Assembly: GCF_027925525.1 (NCBI RefSeq)
Contig: NZ_BSDJ01000013.1
Coordinates: 120,078-184,077 of the forward strand
From: Paenibacillus tyrphae
Lineage (GTDB): Bacteria > Bacillota > Bacilli > Paenibacillales > NBRC-103111
Reading direction: 5' to 3'
Length of the DNA: 64,000 nucleotides
The position numbers were made by a program, and so were the translations under genes. Below are positions 1 to 10,401 of the stretch, piece after piece; position 1 is the stretch's first letter, and each line of letters opens with the position of its first letter. The notes under the pieces are model-generated. The model was not told the DNA's origin, did no database searches, and saw only the letters and a list, made by a program, of their open reading frames with translations.

Positions 1-23
1 CTTGAGGAGGATCAATAACAACT

Positions 24-317
24 ATGTTAACAGGCAAACAAAAACGGTATTTGCGCTCGATGGCGCATCATCTGAACCCGATTTTTCAGGTCGGCAAAGG
101 AGGCGTAAACGATCATCTGATCCGACACATCAGCGAGGCGCTGGAAGTCCGCGAGCTGATCAAAGTGACTGTGCTTAACAACTGTATGGAGGACCGGAGC
201 GAAGTGGCCGAGCAGTTGGCGCAGGGTGCCGGCGCGGAGCTGGTTCAAGTGATCGGCAAAATCATCGTGCTCTACAAGGAATCCCGCGAGCATAAGACGA
301 TCGAGCTCCCGGTTTAA
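24..317 (+). CDS. yqeI: YhbY/YqeI family RNA-binding protein
   Basis: A 97-residue protein that is essentially one CRS1-YhbY (CRM) domain, a small RNA-binding fold linked to ribosome assembly. Near the N-terminus it has the family pattern of a 'LTGKQKRYLR' helix, then HHLNPIFQVGKGG; the GxxG-type loop (VGKGG, about residues 23-27) is expected to contact RNA. A GAGGAGG Shine-Dalgarno lies at 4-10, with a rather long spacer to the ATG. It heads the yqeI-nadD-yqeK-rsfS run known from Bacillus, which supports the name. The true operon start is probably upstream of the window. Confidence 0.93.
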   Translation: MLTGKQKRYLRSMAHHLNPIFQVGKGGVNDHLIRHISEALEVRELIKVTVLNNCMEDRSEVAEQLAQGAGAELVQVIGKIIVLYKESREHKTIELPV

Positions 318-366
318 GCTTACGGCGGTAGAAGTGGCATTTCAGCTAAAAAAAGGGGGATGCCGG

Positions 367-954
367 ATGAAGGTTGGTCTGATGGGCGGCACCTTCGATC
401 CCGTTCATATCGGGCATTTGATTGCCGCCCAAAGCGTCTGCGAGAGGCTGGAACTCGACGAGGTATGGTTTATGCCGACGAACGTGCCTCCGCATAAAGA
501 ACAGGCGCCCGGGGCTTCCCCGCGGCAGCGGCTGGAGATGGTCGAGCTGGCCGTCGAAGGGCACCCGCACTTCCGGGCTTCGGATATGGAGCTGCGCAAA
601 GGCGGCGTATCGTACAGCATCGAGACGGTAACGATGCTTCGGGCGCAGCATCCCGGTTATCGGTTTACTTATATTATCGGGGCCGATATGGTCCGATATT
701 TGCCGAAGTGGTATAAGATCGACGAGCTAGCCCGACTGGTTACTTTCGCCGGACTGCAGCGGCCGGGCTACGAAACGGGCTACGAGGGGCTACCCGATGC
801 CATTCGGCAGGCGGTGAAGCTTGTACCGATGCCGCAAATCGAGCTGTCGTCCACGTTAATCCGGCAGCGTCGGGCTTCGGGACGGTCGGTGCGTTACATG
901 GTCCCGGACCGGGTAAATCATTATATCGAGGTGAACCGTTTGTATGAAGCGTGA
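367..954 (+). CDS. nadD: nicotinate-nucleotide adenylyltransferase NadD
   Basis: Joins nicotinate mononucleotide to ATP to give deamido-NAD in cytosolic NAD synthesis. The nucleotidyltransferase signature GGTFDPVHIGH is at about residues 7-17 and the C-terminal SSTLIR motif at about 160-165. Length (195 aa) is normal. I place the start at ATG 367, directly after a purine-rich AAAAAGGGGGA ribosome binding site; an upstream in-frame ATG at 334 would add 11 residues before the conserved 'MKVGLMGGTFDP' start and lacks a good site. The 3' end overlaps yqeK by 11 nt, so the two are probably translationally coupled. Confidence 0.97.
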   Translation: MKVGLMGGTFDPVHIGHLIAAQSVCERLELDEVWFMPTNVPPHKEQAPGASPRQRLEMVELAVEGHPHFRASDMELRKGGVSYSIETVTMLRAQHPGYRFTYIIGADMVRYLPKWYKIDELARLVTFAGLQRPGYETGYEGLPDAIRQAVKLVPMPQIELSSTLIRQRRASGRSVRYMVPDRVNHYIEVNRLYEA

Positions 955-1525
955 GGAAATGATCGAATCAGTTCGCTCCCAGATGCCGGAGAAGCGCTGG
1001 AACCATACGCTTGGCGTCATGGAAACGGCGGTGCGGCTGGCGGAGCGCTATGGGTCGGACCCGGCCAAAGCCGAGCTGGCGGCCATTCTCCACGATGTCT
1101 GCAAATATTGGCGCGTGGACGAGCAAGCGCGCATCATCCGCGAGAACGGTCTGCCTCAGGATTTGCTCGATTATGACAAAGAGCTGTGGCATGCCCATGC
1201 GGGCGCTTGGATCGCCCGGGAGCAGTACGGCGTAAGCGACGAGGAAGTGCTGAATGCGATCCGTTATCACACCTCGGGGCGGGCGCGAATGACACTGCTG
1301 GACAAGGTCGTTTGTCTGGCGGATTACATGGAGCCGGGTCGGGATTTTCCGGGCGTGCATAATATTCGCCAAAACGCCGAACATAGTTTAGAGAAGGCAC
1401 TTATAACCGGATTTGACGGAACGATCCGTTTTTTATTGGATAAAGGCAAGCGAATTTATCCGCTGACCTTCGAAGCTCGCAACGGACTGATCCGGGAGCT
1501 GGAGGAGCGGGGAGAAACGGTATGA
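944..1525 (+). CDS. yqeK: HD-domain hydrolase YqeK (bis(5'-nucleosyl)-tetraphosphatase, symmetrical)
   Basis: A 193-aa HD-superfamily metal-dependent phosphohydrolase. The first histidine motif is WNHTLGV (about residue 20), the HD doublet is in LAAILHDVCKYW (about residues 48-51), and HAHAG and YHTSGR follow, the expected order of metal ligands. YqeK-family proteins cleave diadenosine tetraphosphate to two ADP. The ATG lies inside the end of nadD with a GAGGTGAAC site upstream. The next gene, rsfS, follows after 22 nt, consistent with one operon. Confidence 0.93.
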   Translation: MKREEMIESVRSQMPEKRWNHTLGVMETAVRLAERYGSDPAKAELAAILHDVCKYWRVDEQARIIRENGLPQDLLDYDKELWHAHAGAWIAREQYGVSDEEVLNAIRYHTSGRARMTLLDKVVCLADYMEPGRDFPGVHNIRQNAEHSLEKALITGFDGTIRFLLDKGKRIYPLTFEARNGLIRELEERGETV

Positions 1526-1547
1526 TTCATTTACAGGAGGAAACGAT

Positions 1548-1895
1548 ATGACCATTCAACCGGATGAGCTTATGCAGCTTGTGGTCGATGCGGCCGAAGA
1601 CAAGAAAGCGATGGACGTAACGGCATTGAATCTGCGCGGGATTTCTTTGATCGCGGATTATTTTGTGATTTGCCACGGTAATTCCGAAACGCAGGTGCAA
1701 GCGATCGCGACCGAGATTAAAAAGCGTTCGGAAGAGCGCGGCGCACGAATTCGCGGCCTCGAAGGCATGGACACGGCCCGTTGGGTGCTTGTCGACTTGG
1801 GCGACGTCGTCGTTCACGTGTTTCACCGCGACGATCGCGAATATTATAACATCGAGCGGCTGTGGTCCGACGCGAAAGTGGTCGAACGGGTATGA
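1548..1895 (+). CDS. rsfS: ribosome silencing factor RsfS
   Basis: A 115-aa RsfS/Iojap protein, which binds uL14 on the 50S subunit and blocks subunit joining when nutrients are scarce. Conserved stretches are present: the ADYFVICHGNSETQVQAIA region in the middle and a C-terminal WVLVDLGDVVVHVFHRD block followed by YYNIERLWSD. A strong AGGAGG site precedes the ATG. The stop codon overlaps the next start in an ATGA arrangement, so translation of the following S1-type gene is probably coupled to it. Confidence 0.97.
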   Translation: MTIQPDELMQLVVDAAEDKKAMDVTALNLRGISLIADYFVICHGNSETQVQAIATEIKKRSEERGARIRGLEGMDTARWVLVDLGDVVVHVFHRDDREYYNIERLWSDAKVVERV

Positions 1896-2794
1896 GGCTG
1901 GAAGCCGGAACGATCCGACGCTTGGACGTGGCGAGGGAAGTGTCGCCGCACGGTTATTTTTTGACGGACGGCACACAGGACGTGCTGCTCCATTACAGCG
2001 AAGCCGCCGGGGAAGTGAAGCCGGGAGAGCAGGTTGAGGTATTCCTGTTCCACGACACCGAGGACAGGCTGGCGGCGACGATGCGCAAGCCGCTCGTGAC
2101 GCTCGGAGAAGTCGCGCTTCTCGAAGTGGTCGACACTCATCCGCGCTTCGGCTGCTTTCTCGAAATGGGGCTCGGACGTCATTTGCTGCTTCCTTTTAAA
2201 GAGCTTCCTGAGCTTAAGGAGCTGCGTCCCGAAGTCGGAGACCGCGTGTTCGTCGTACTCGCGCACGACCGCCAAGGACGGCTTGTAGCCAAAGTCGCCG
2301 GAGAAGACCGGCTCAAACGGCTGTGCTTTGATGCTCCGGCAACCTGGCGCAACGCTTGGGTCGATGCCCGCGTCTACAAGCCGCTGCAAATGGGATCGTT
2401 CGTCGTCTGCGACGGCGGCGTGGTCGGCTTCGGCGTCATCGGCTTCATTCATGCGTCCGAGAGAAGCCGGCTGCTGCGTCTCGGTGAACAGGTGAAGGTG
2501 CGCGTCACGTTTGTGCGCGAGGACGGCAACGTCAACTGCTCGATGCGCGAGCGTAAGGAAGTCGGACGCGACACCGATTCGGAGAAGCTGCTGGCTTTCC
2601 TTAAAGAGCGCCCGAATCAGGCGATGCCGTATTCGGACGAAACCCCGGCCGATTTGATCAGTCAGCGGTTCGGCATGAGCAAGTCCGCCTTCAAGCGCGG
2701 CATCGGCAAGCTGATGAAGGAAGGCCTGGTTTATCAGGAAGGCAGCTGGACCTATTTGAAAAAAGAAGCGGCATCGCAGCCGGCATCCGAATGA
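1892..2794 (+). CDS. CvfB-like S1 domain RNA-binding protein
   Basis: A 300-aa protein of the CvfB/YitL family: tandem S1-like OB domains in the N-terminal two thirds (for example the segment ending in IGFIHASERSRLLRLGEQVKVRVTFV) and a C-terminal winged helix (LISQRFGMSKSAFKRGIGKLMKEG, then a W-T-Y-L-K tail). The family binds RNA and affects virulence or regulatory genes in Staphylococcus; the exact role here is unknown. The start is the ATG overlapping the rsfS stop (ATGA at 1892-1895); an in-frame start at 1862 inside rsfS is less likely. Confidence 0.88.
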   Translation: MRLEAGTIRRLDVAREVSPHGYFLTDGTQDVLLHYSEAAGEVKPGEQVEVFLFHDTEDRLAATMRKPLVTLGEVALLEVVDTHPRFGCFLEMGLGRHLLLPFKELPELKELRPEVGDRVFVVLAHDRQGRLVAKVAGEDRLKRLCFDAPATWRNAWVDARVYKPLQMGSFVVCDGGVVGFGVIGFIHASERSRLLRLGEQVKVRVTFVREDGNVNCSMRERKEVGRDTDSEKLLAFLKERPNQAMPYSDETPADLISQRFGMSKSAFKRGIGKLMKEGLVYQEGSWTYLKKEAASQPASE

Positions 2795-2843
2795 AGGTCG
2801 TTCGGAGCCGGCCTTTGTCTGTTCGGTGAAGGAGGAGCAAGCC

Positions 2844-3647
2844 GTGGCTTACGAACAATTTTCGTATCTATACGACCGGCTGATGGAGGATATGCCATAC
2901 GACGATTGGCTCCGCTTTGCGCAGAAATGCTGGGATAAGTTTGGCACGCCTAGAAGCGTGGTCGATTTGGGCTGCGGCACCGGAAGCATAGCCGTCCCGC
3001 TGGCGCAGCTCGGCTACGAGGTCGTCGGCATCGATCTGTCGGAGGATATGCTGTCCATGGCCAGTCAAAAAGCGGAAAACGCCCAGCGGAGCAAGCCTTT
3101 TCCTGCGGGCGGAAGCGTGATGTGGCTTCAGCAGGACATGCGCGAATGGGAGCTTGGCCGTCAGATGGACGCGGTCATCTCGTTTTGCGATTGCTTGAAC
3201 TATTTGCTGGAGGAAGAAGACATCGAGCGGACCTTCAAGCAAGTATACGACGGGCTTGCTCCGGGCGGCGTATTCGTGTTCGACATGCACACGCAGAGCC
3301 AGCTTCAGAACTACGCGGAATCGCAGCCGTTTTTCCTGAACGATGACGACGTCGCCTACATCTGGACCTGCGATTTCGATCCGGGCCGCTGCGAAATCGA
3401 GCATGAGTTGACATTGTTCGTGCGGGAAGGGGACACATGGGCGGAAGGGTCTGACGACGCCATTACCGAGCGGTATCACCGGATCGAGGAGCTGCATGTG
3501 CAGCGGGCGTATCCGCTCGATTGGGTGCAGGAGCGGCTTCGTGCGGCCGGATTTTCCGAGACAGCATGCTATGCCGACTTTTCGTTCGAAGCGCCGACGG
3601 ACGATACGCAGCGAGCGTTTTTTGTGGCTGTGAAGCCGCGGGACTGA
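2844..3647 (+). CDS. class I SAM-dependent methyltransferase (YqeM-like)
   Basis: A 267-aa Rossmann-fold methyltransferase. Motif I, DLGCGTG, is at residues 41-47, followed by an acidic strand end (GIDLSEDML). Its place after rsfS matches B. subtilis yqeM. Substrate is unknown. The start is GTG 2844: GGAGGAG at 2831-2837 sits correctly upstream, whereas a GTG at 2826 would place the Shine-Dalgarno inside the reading frame. The protein then begins MAYEQFSYLYDRLM, as in homologues. Confidence 0.9.
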   Translation: MAYEQFSYLYDRLMEDMPYDDWLRFAQKCWDKFGTPRSVVDLGCGTGSIAVPLAQLGYEVVGIDLSEDMLSMASQKAENAQRSKPFPAGGSVMWLQQDMREWELGRQMDAVISFCDCLNYLLEEEDIERTFKQVYDGLAPGGVFVFDMHTQSQLQNYAESQPFFLNDDDVAYIWTCDFDPGRCEIEHELTLFVREGDTWAEGSDDAITERYHRIEELHVQRAYPLDWVQERLRAAGFSETACYADFSFEAPTDDTQRAFFVAVKPRD

Positions 3648-3683
3648 GCTTGAAGTGGGATAAACGGACGCGGACGCATCTCG

Positions 3684-3776
3684 TTAACGCGTTAAATGGA
3701 TAATCAGTTGCAGCAGGCACAGGATCATCCCCCATAGCGGGAGCGACAGCATTACCCCGTTGACGAATCCTTTCAT
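3684..3776 (-). CDS. 30-residue predicted membrane protein
   Basis: A short minus-strand frame between the methyltransferase gene and the leuS leader. Translation begins MKGFVNGVMLSLPLWGMILC and ends in LLQLIIHLTR: one hydrophobic helix of about 20 residues, a basic C-terminus and a positive N-terminal residue. A GGAGG site at 3790-3786 lies 9 nt before ATG 3776; a second in-frame ATG at 3785 overlaps that site and is less likely. Too short to assign by family. The good ribosome binding site and the membrane-like composition are the reasons for calling it. Function unknown; similar mini-proteins often bind larger membrane complexes. Confidence 0.55.
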   Translation of the reverse strand: MKGFVNGVMLSLPLWGMILCLLQLIIHLTR

Positions 3777-3917
3777 ACGGCTCATCCTCCGAAGCTTTGA
3801 ATAGAAAACTTTTATTACAAAGTATGGCCAAGTTGTGGAGGATGTAACCGGGACAGGCCCGTTGCGATTGGCCCGGCGGCATTTATCCCGCAGCTTCGGG
3901 AAAATCAGGGGCCCGGC

Positions 3918-3947
3918 TTGACACGGAGGAATCGTTTTTCATATAAT
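3918..3947 (+). promoter_or_regulatory. sigma-A type promoter of leuS
   Basis: Consensus -35 TTGACA (3918-3923) and consensus -10 TATAAT (3942-3947) with an 18-bp spacer. Transcription would begin near 3954, just before the T-box leader. Confidence 0.85.
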
Positions 3948-3954
3948 GAAACCT

Positions 3955-4245
3955 AATTGGAGCATATATGCAAAAGGCCGTGACAAGAACTAGTAACTGC
4001 AGCGCTTTCTTTCAGAGAGCCGGTGGCGGGTGGGAACCGGTAGAAGCGGGCAGCGAACTCATCTTCGAGCCGTTAGGCCAAAAGACCGCAACCGAGCGCA
4101 AGCTTCGCCGGTCACAGCCGCAAACGTCCCCCGCGTTAAGGGGAGAGTGGACCCGGGCAAAGCATGCCTGAGTCAACTAGGGTGGTACCACGGGAAATAA
4201 GCCTCTCGTCCCTAGCGTTGCGCTAGCGATGAGGGCTTTTTTGTT
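3955..4245 (+). promoter_or_regulatory. T-box leader, leucine specific
   Basis: The 5' leader of leuS. The T-box proper, AGGGTGGTACCACGG, is at 4179-4193; its TGGTA core is expected to pair with the uncharged tRNA 3' end in the antiterminator. In stem I, GAACTC followed by A (4055-4061) fits the specifier-loop context and gives CTC (4058-4060), a leucine codon that matches the downstream gene. A terminator hairpin follows: arms about 4201-4217 and 4221-4236, then six T residues. Uncharged tRNA-Leu should therefore stabilise the antiterminator and switch on leuS. Confidence 0.93.
4201..4243 (+). terminator. T-box regulated intrinsic terminator
   Basis: GC-rich hairpin with a TTG loop and TTTTTT at 4237-4242. 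It is the conditional terminator of the leucine T-box leader; its 5' arm borders the T-box sequence, so formation is exclusive with the antiterminator. Confidence 0.85.
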
Positions 4246-4269
4246 TGAATCGAAGGAGGTCTACACAAT

Positions 4270-6720
<2,451 letters not shown>

Positions 6721-6737
6721 GAAGCGGCGTCGGGCAA

Positions 6738-6776
6738 ACAAAAAACCGCACTCCGGAATCGGAGCACGGCGGTTCA
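6738..6776 (-). terminator. terminator between convergent leuS and comER
   Basis: Imperfect stem made of CCGCACTCCG and CGGAGCACGGCGG with a GAAT loop. On the minus strand it is followed by a run of T (plus-strand AAAAAA near 6741-6746), so it best serves comER; it could also stop leuS transcripts. Confidence 0.65.
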
Positions 6777-6815
6777 TATCGGAAAAGGACGTGAAAGCAT
6801 CGCGTTCTGTTCGGC

Positions 6816-7640
6816 CTACGGGCTGAAAAACCGGGCTTTCACCTTTTCCACATCTTCATCGTATTTAGCGTGAGTTGTGCGGATCAGGTCGTCAAAGACC
6901 CCGCACAACTCTTTTTGCATTATGCGGAGACCTTCCGCGGTAATGCCGCCGGGAACGGACACCCGCTGCTGCAGGGAAGCGGGCGTAAAGCCTCCAGTGG
7001 TTAGCAGCCTGCCGGTGCCGAGCGTCATCTCGGCCGCAAGCTGCGTAGCCTCCGTCTCGGAGATGCCGGTGGCGGCAACGGCGGCCTCGACGAATTTTTG
7101 CACGAAAAAGGCCAGAAACGCCGGGCCGCAGCTTGTAATGTCCGAAGAAACACGCGTATGCTCCTCGCGGATGCGGATAGGGGCGCTAATGTGGGAGAGC
7201 AGCAGCTCCAGCCGCGACTGATCCTCGTCGGTCATCCGCTCTCCGTAAATGCACAGTGTCGCGCCACTGAGCACATAGTTGGTAATGCTTGGAATGACCT
7301 TGGCGATTTTACAGGGAAGCAGTGTTTCCAGATGACGAATTTGCACCGGGCTTGTAATGGAGACAACGACCGTTTCAGGAGCGACAACATCCCGGATATC
7401 ATCGATGACCGCTTTAAATTCCATAGGCTTGACGCATAGAAAAAGAAGCTGGGCCCCTGATGCAGCTTCCTTATTAGAACGGGCTGTTTGCAGGCCCGGG
7501 TAGCTTTCCGCTAACTGTTCCGCTTTGCGGGCGGTGCGATTGGTCACAACAAGATGCTCCGGGCTGACTGCGCCGGATTGAATGAACGCTTCGATGAGAA
7601 TACTGCCCATGCTGCCTGTTCCGATAAATCCGATTTGCAT
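6816..7640 (-). CDS. comER: ComER, pyrroline-5-carboxylate reductase family
   Basis: A 274-aa NAD(P)-dependent oxidoreductase of the ProC fold, starting MQIGFIGTGSMGS (Rossmann GxGxxG at residues 6-11). The C-terminal helical signature (SCGPAFLAFFVQKFVEAAVA, then a VSVPGGITAEGL motif) is complete, so it is probably enzymatically active. In B. subtilis comER is divergent from comEABC and dispensable for competence; the same divergence from comEA is seen here, which supports the name over proC. The start at 7640 follows a GGGGGGAT site; upstream in-frame starts would reach into the divergent promoter region. Confidence 0.88.
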   Translation of the reverse strand: MQIGFIGTGSMGSILIEAFIQSGAVSPEHLVVTNRTARKAEQLAESYPGLQTARSNKEAASGAQLLFLCVKPMEFKAVIDDIRDVVAPETVVVSITSPVQIRHLETLLPCKIAKVIPSITNYVLSGATLCIYGERMTDEDQSRLELLLSHISAPIRIREEHTRVSSDITSCGPAFLAFFVQKFVEAAVAATGISETEATQLAAEMTLGTGRLLTTGGFTPASLQQRVSVPGGITAEGLRIMQKELCGVFDDLIRTTHAKYDEDVEKVKARFFSP

Positions 7641-7715
7641 GACCATCCCCCCTGATTGGATTGCAGCCTTTTTCATGTATATGAGACAGATCGTAAAACC
7701 ATGCATTCGATTTTT

Positions 7716-7741
7716 CGATCAAGATTCGATCAAGATTCGAT
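7716..7741. repeat. 11-bp tandem repeat in the comER-comEA intergenic region
   Basis: CGATCAAGATT occurs twice in tandem (7716-7726, 7727-7737), followed by CGAT of a third unit. It sits 20-45 bp upstream of the comEA start, in the divergent promoter region; it may be a regulator site or simple slippage. I saw no clear ComK box (paired AAAA-N5-TTTT). Confidence 0.5.
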
Positions 7742-7760
7742 GCAGAAACGAGGTGGAGCA

Positions 7761-8348
7761 ATGCCCCATTTTTCGGAAAAAGCTTTGGTTCGTCTTGCCG
7801 GCCTGGTGCTCGTCGCTGGCATTATCATTGTACTGCTGCTATGGCGTCCTTGGACCTCTGAGGGGATACCGGCGGGCTTTAAGGCGGCGGACGAAGAAAT
7901 GAGAAAATTGCTTCAGGAGCAGAACGAAGCAAGACAGGCGAATGGGCTTCCGGGCGAGGCGAAGGCAGCGAAGGATGAAAAGAACCCTGCGGCGGAGCCG
8001 AAAGAGAACACGGTCGCGGAGAAGGCTTCCGCAGAGTCAGCGTCCAAGCCTACCGCGGTGGGTAGTCCACCGGAAGAAGCTTCCGCCGTCGGGGCGGCTT
8101 CCGATTCGGCGAAGGCCGCTGCCGGGAAGCCGGCGGAGAGCGCTTCGGGCAAAATCAATTTGAACACGGCTACCGCCAAACAGCTGGACGAGCTCCCGGG
8201 AATCGGGGCCAGCCGGGCGCAAGCGATCGTCGAGCTTCGCAAGAAGCTGGGCGGTTCGTTCAAATCCGTGGACCAGCTGCTGGAAGTGAAGGGAATCGGC
8301 GAAAAAATGCTGCAAAAAATAAAGCCTCTCGTCACGTTGGAGCCTTGA
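7761..8348 (+). CDS. comEA: ComEA, DNA receptor of the competence machinery
   Basis: A 195-aa membrane-anchored DNA-binding protein for transformation. A basic start and one transmembrane helix (about residues 11-28, AGLVLVAGIIIVLLLW) are followed by a long Ala/Glu/Ser/Lys-rich flexible linker (about 40-130) and a C-terminal helix-hairpin-helix pair beginning INLNTATAKQLDELPGIG. The outside domain binds incoming double-stranded DNA. Start ATG 7761 has an AGGTGGAG site; an in-frame upstream ATG at 7656 lacks one and would spoil the N-terminal anchor. Confidence 0.93.
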   Translation: MPHFSEKALVRLAGLVLVAGIIIVLLLWRPWTSEGIPAGFKAADEEMRKLLQEQNEARQANGLPGEAKAAKDEKNPAAEPKENTVAEKASAESASKPTAVGSPPEEASAVGAASDSAKAAAGKPAESASGKINLNTATAKQLDELPGIGASRAQAIVELRKKLGGSFKSVDQLLEVKGIGEKMLQKIKPLVTLEP

Positions 8349-8458
8349 ATCGGCCAGGCTGTGCAATTATGTCTTGAATGTTTTGCGGAGAAAGCTTTCG
8401 TTTTGCTGCGGAATGTGCGAAAATAGGTACGATTATCCATCATTTCTGTTGATTATAA

Positions 8459-9763
<1,305 letters not shown>

Positions 9764-9792
9764 AGCCGTAAAACAAAGGAGCTTGAATCAGC

Positions 9793-10305
9793 ATGATGGC
9801 ACGTAAAGATTGGGATACGTATTTTATGGATATCGCCTATATGGCTTCCACCCGCTCCCAATGCAGCCGAAGGCACGTTGGAGCCGTCCTGGTGCAGGGG
9901 AAGAAGCTGCTCGGCACGGCGTACAACGGTGCTCCGATGGGCGTGCCGGATTGCTCGGAAGCGGGCTGCATGCTCGTGGAAGAGTACGAATTGGTCGCAT
10001 CGGACGGCAAGGAGCAGGTGGTCAAGAAGCAGCGCTGCATCCGGACGATCCATGCAGAGCAAAACCTGCTGCTGTTTACAGACCGCGAAGACCGCGAAGG
10101 GTCTGTTGTTTATGTGACCGACCAGCCGTGCTGGACGTGCGCAAATATGCTTGCGAACAGCGGCGTGTCGGAAATCGTGTTCCACCGGCCGTATCCGAAA
10201 GATAACGACAAGGTGCGAGCATTGATGGAGCAGCGCGGAATGACGTTCCGGCAGCTTGAAAACTACGATCCGCCGGCCGGAACGGTCAGCGAAGTGAAAA
10301 ATTAG
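9793..10305 (+). CDS. comEB: ComEB, dCMP deaminase family protein
   Basis: A 170-aa zinc-dependent deoxycytidylate deaminase: HAE of the HAEQN motif starts at residue 87 and the PCWTC zinc pair is C113/C116. It converts dCMP to dUMP; in B. subtilis the gene sits in the comE operon and is not strictly needed for DNA uptake. AAAGGAG precedes the ATG (ATGATG, either could be used). It is followed directly by a strong terminator-like hairpin before comEC. Confidence 0.95.
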   Translation: MMARKDWDTYFMDIAYMASTRSQCSRRHVGAVLVQGKKLLGTAYNGAPMGVPDCSEAGCMLVEEYELVASDGKEQVVKKQRCIRTIHAEQNLLLFTDREDREGSVVYVTDQPCWTCANMLANSGVSEIVFHRPYPKDNDKVRALMEQRGMTFRQLENYDPPAGTVSEVKN

Positions 10306-10327
10306 AACGATCCAAAGCTTAGGAGGA

Positions 10328-10382
10328 AGAACCTCTTTTGGGGCGTGCGTCAGGCATGCGCCCGGAAGAGGTTCTTTTTTTG
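10328..10382 (+). terminator. intrinsic terminator between comEB and comEC
   Basis: AGAACCTCTT (10328-10337) pairs with AAGAGGTTCT (10366-10375), with a GC-rich inner section (GGGCG/CGCCC), then T residues to 10381. Strong enough to separate comEC from comEB or to attenuate it; comEC begins only 20 bp downstream. Confidence 0.8.
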
Positions 10383-10401
10383 TTGCTGGAAGGAGGAGCG
10401 G

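Noticed and set aside
7641..7760. ComK box in the comER-comEA promoter region
   Set aside because: No AAAA-N5-TTTT pairs with the right spacing; only a tandem 11-bp repeat is present.
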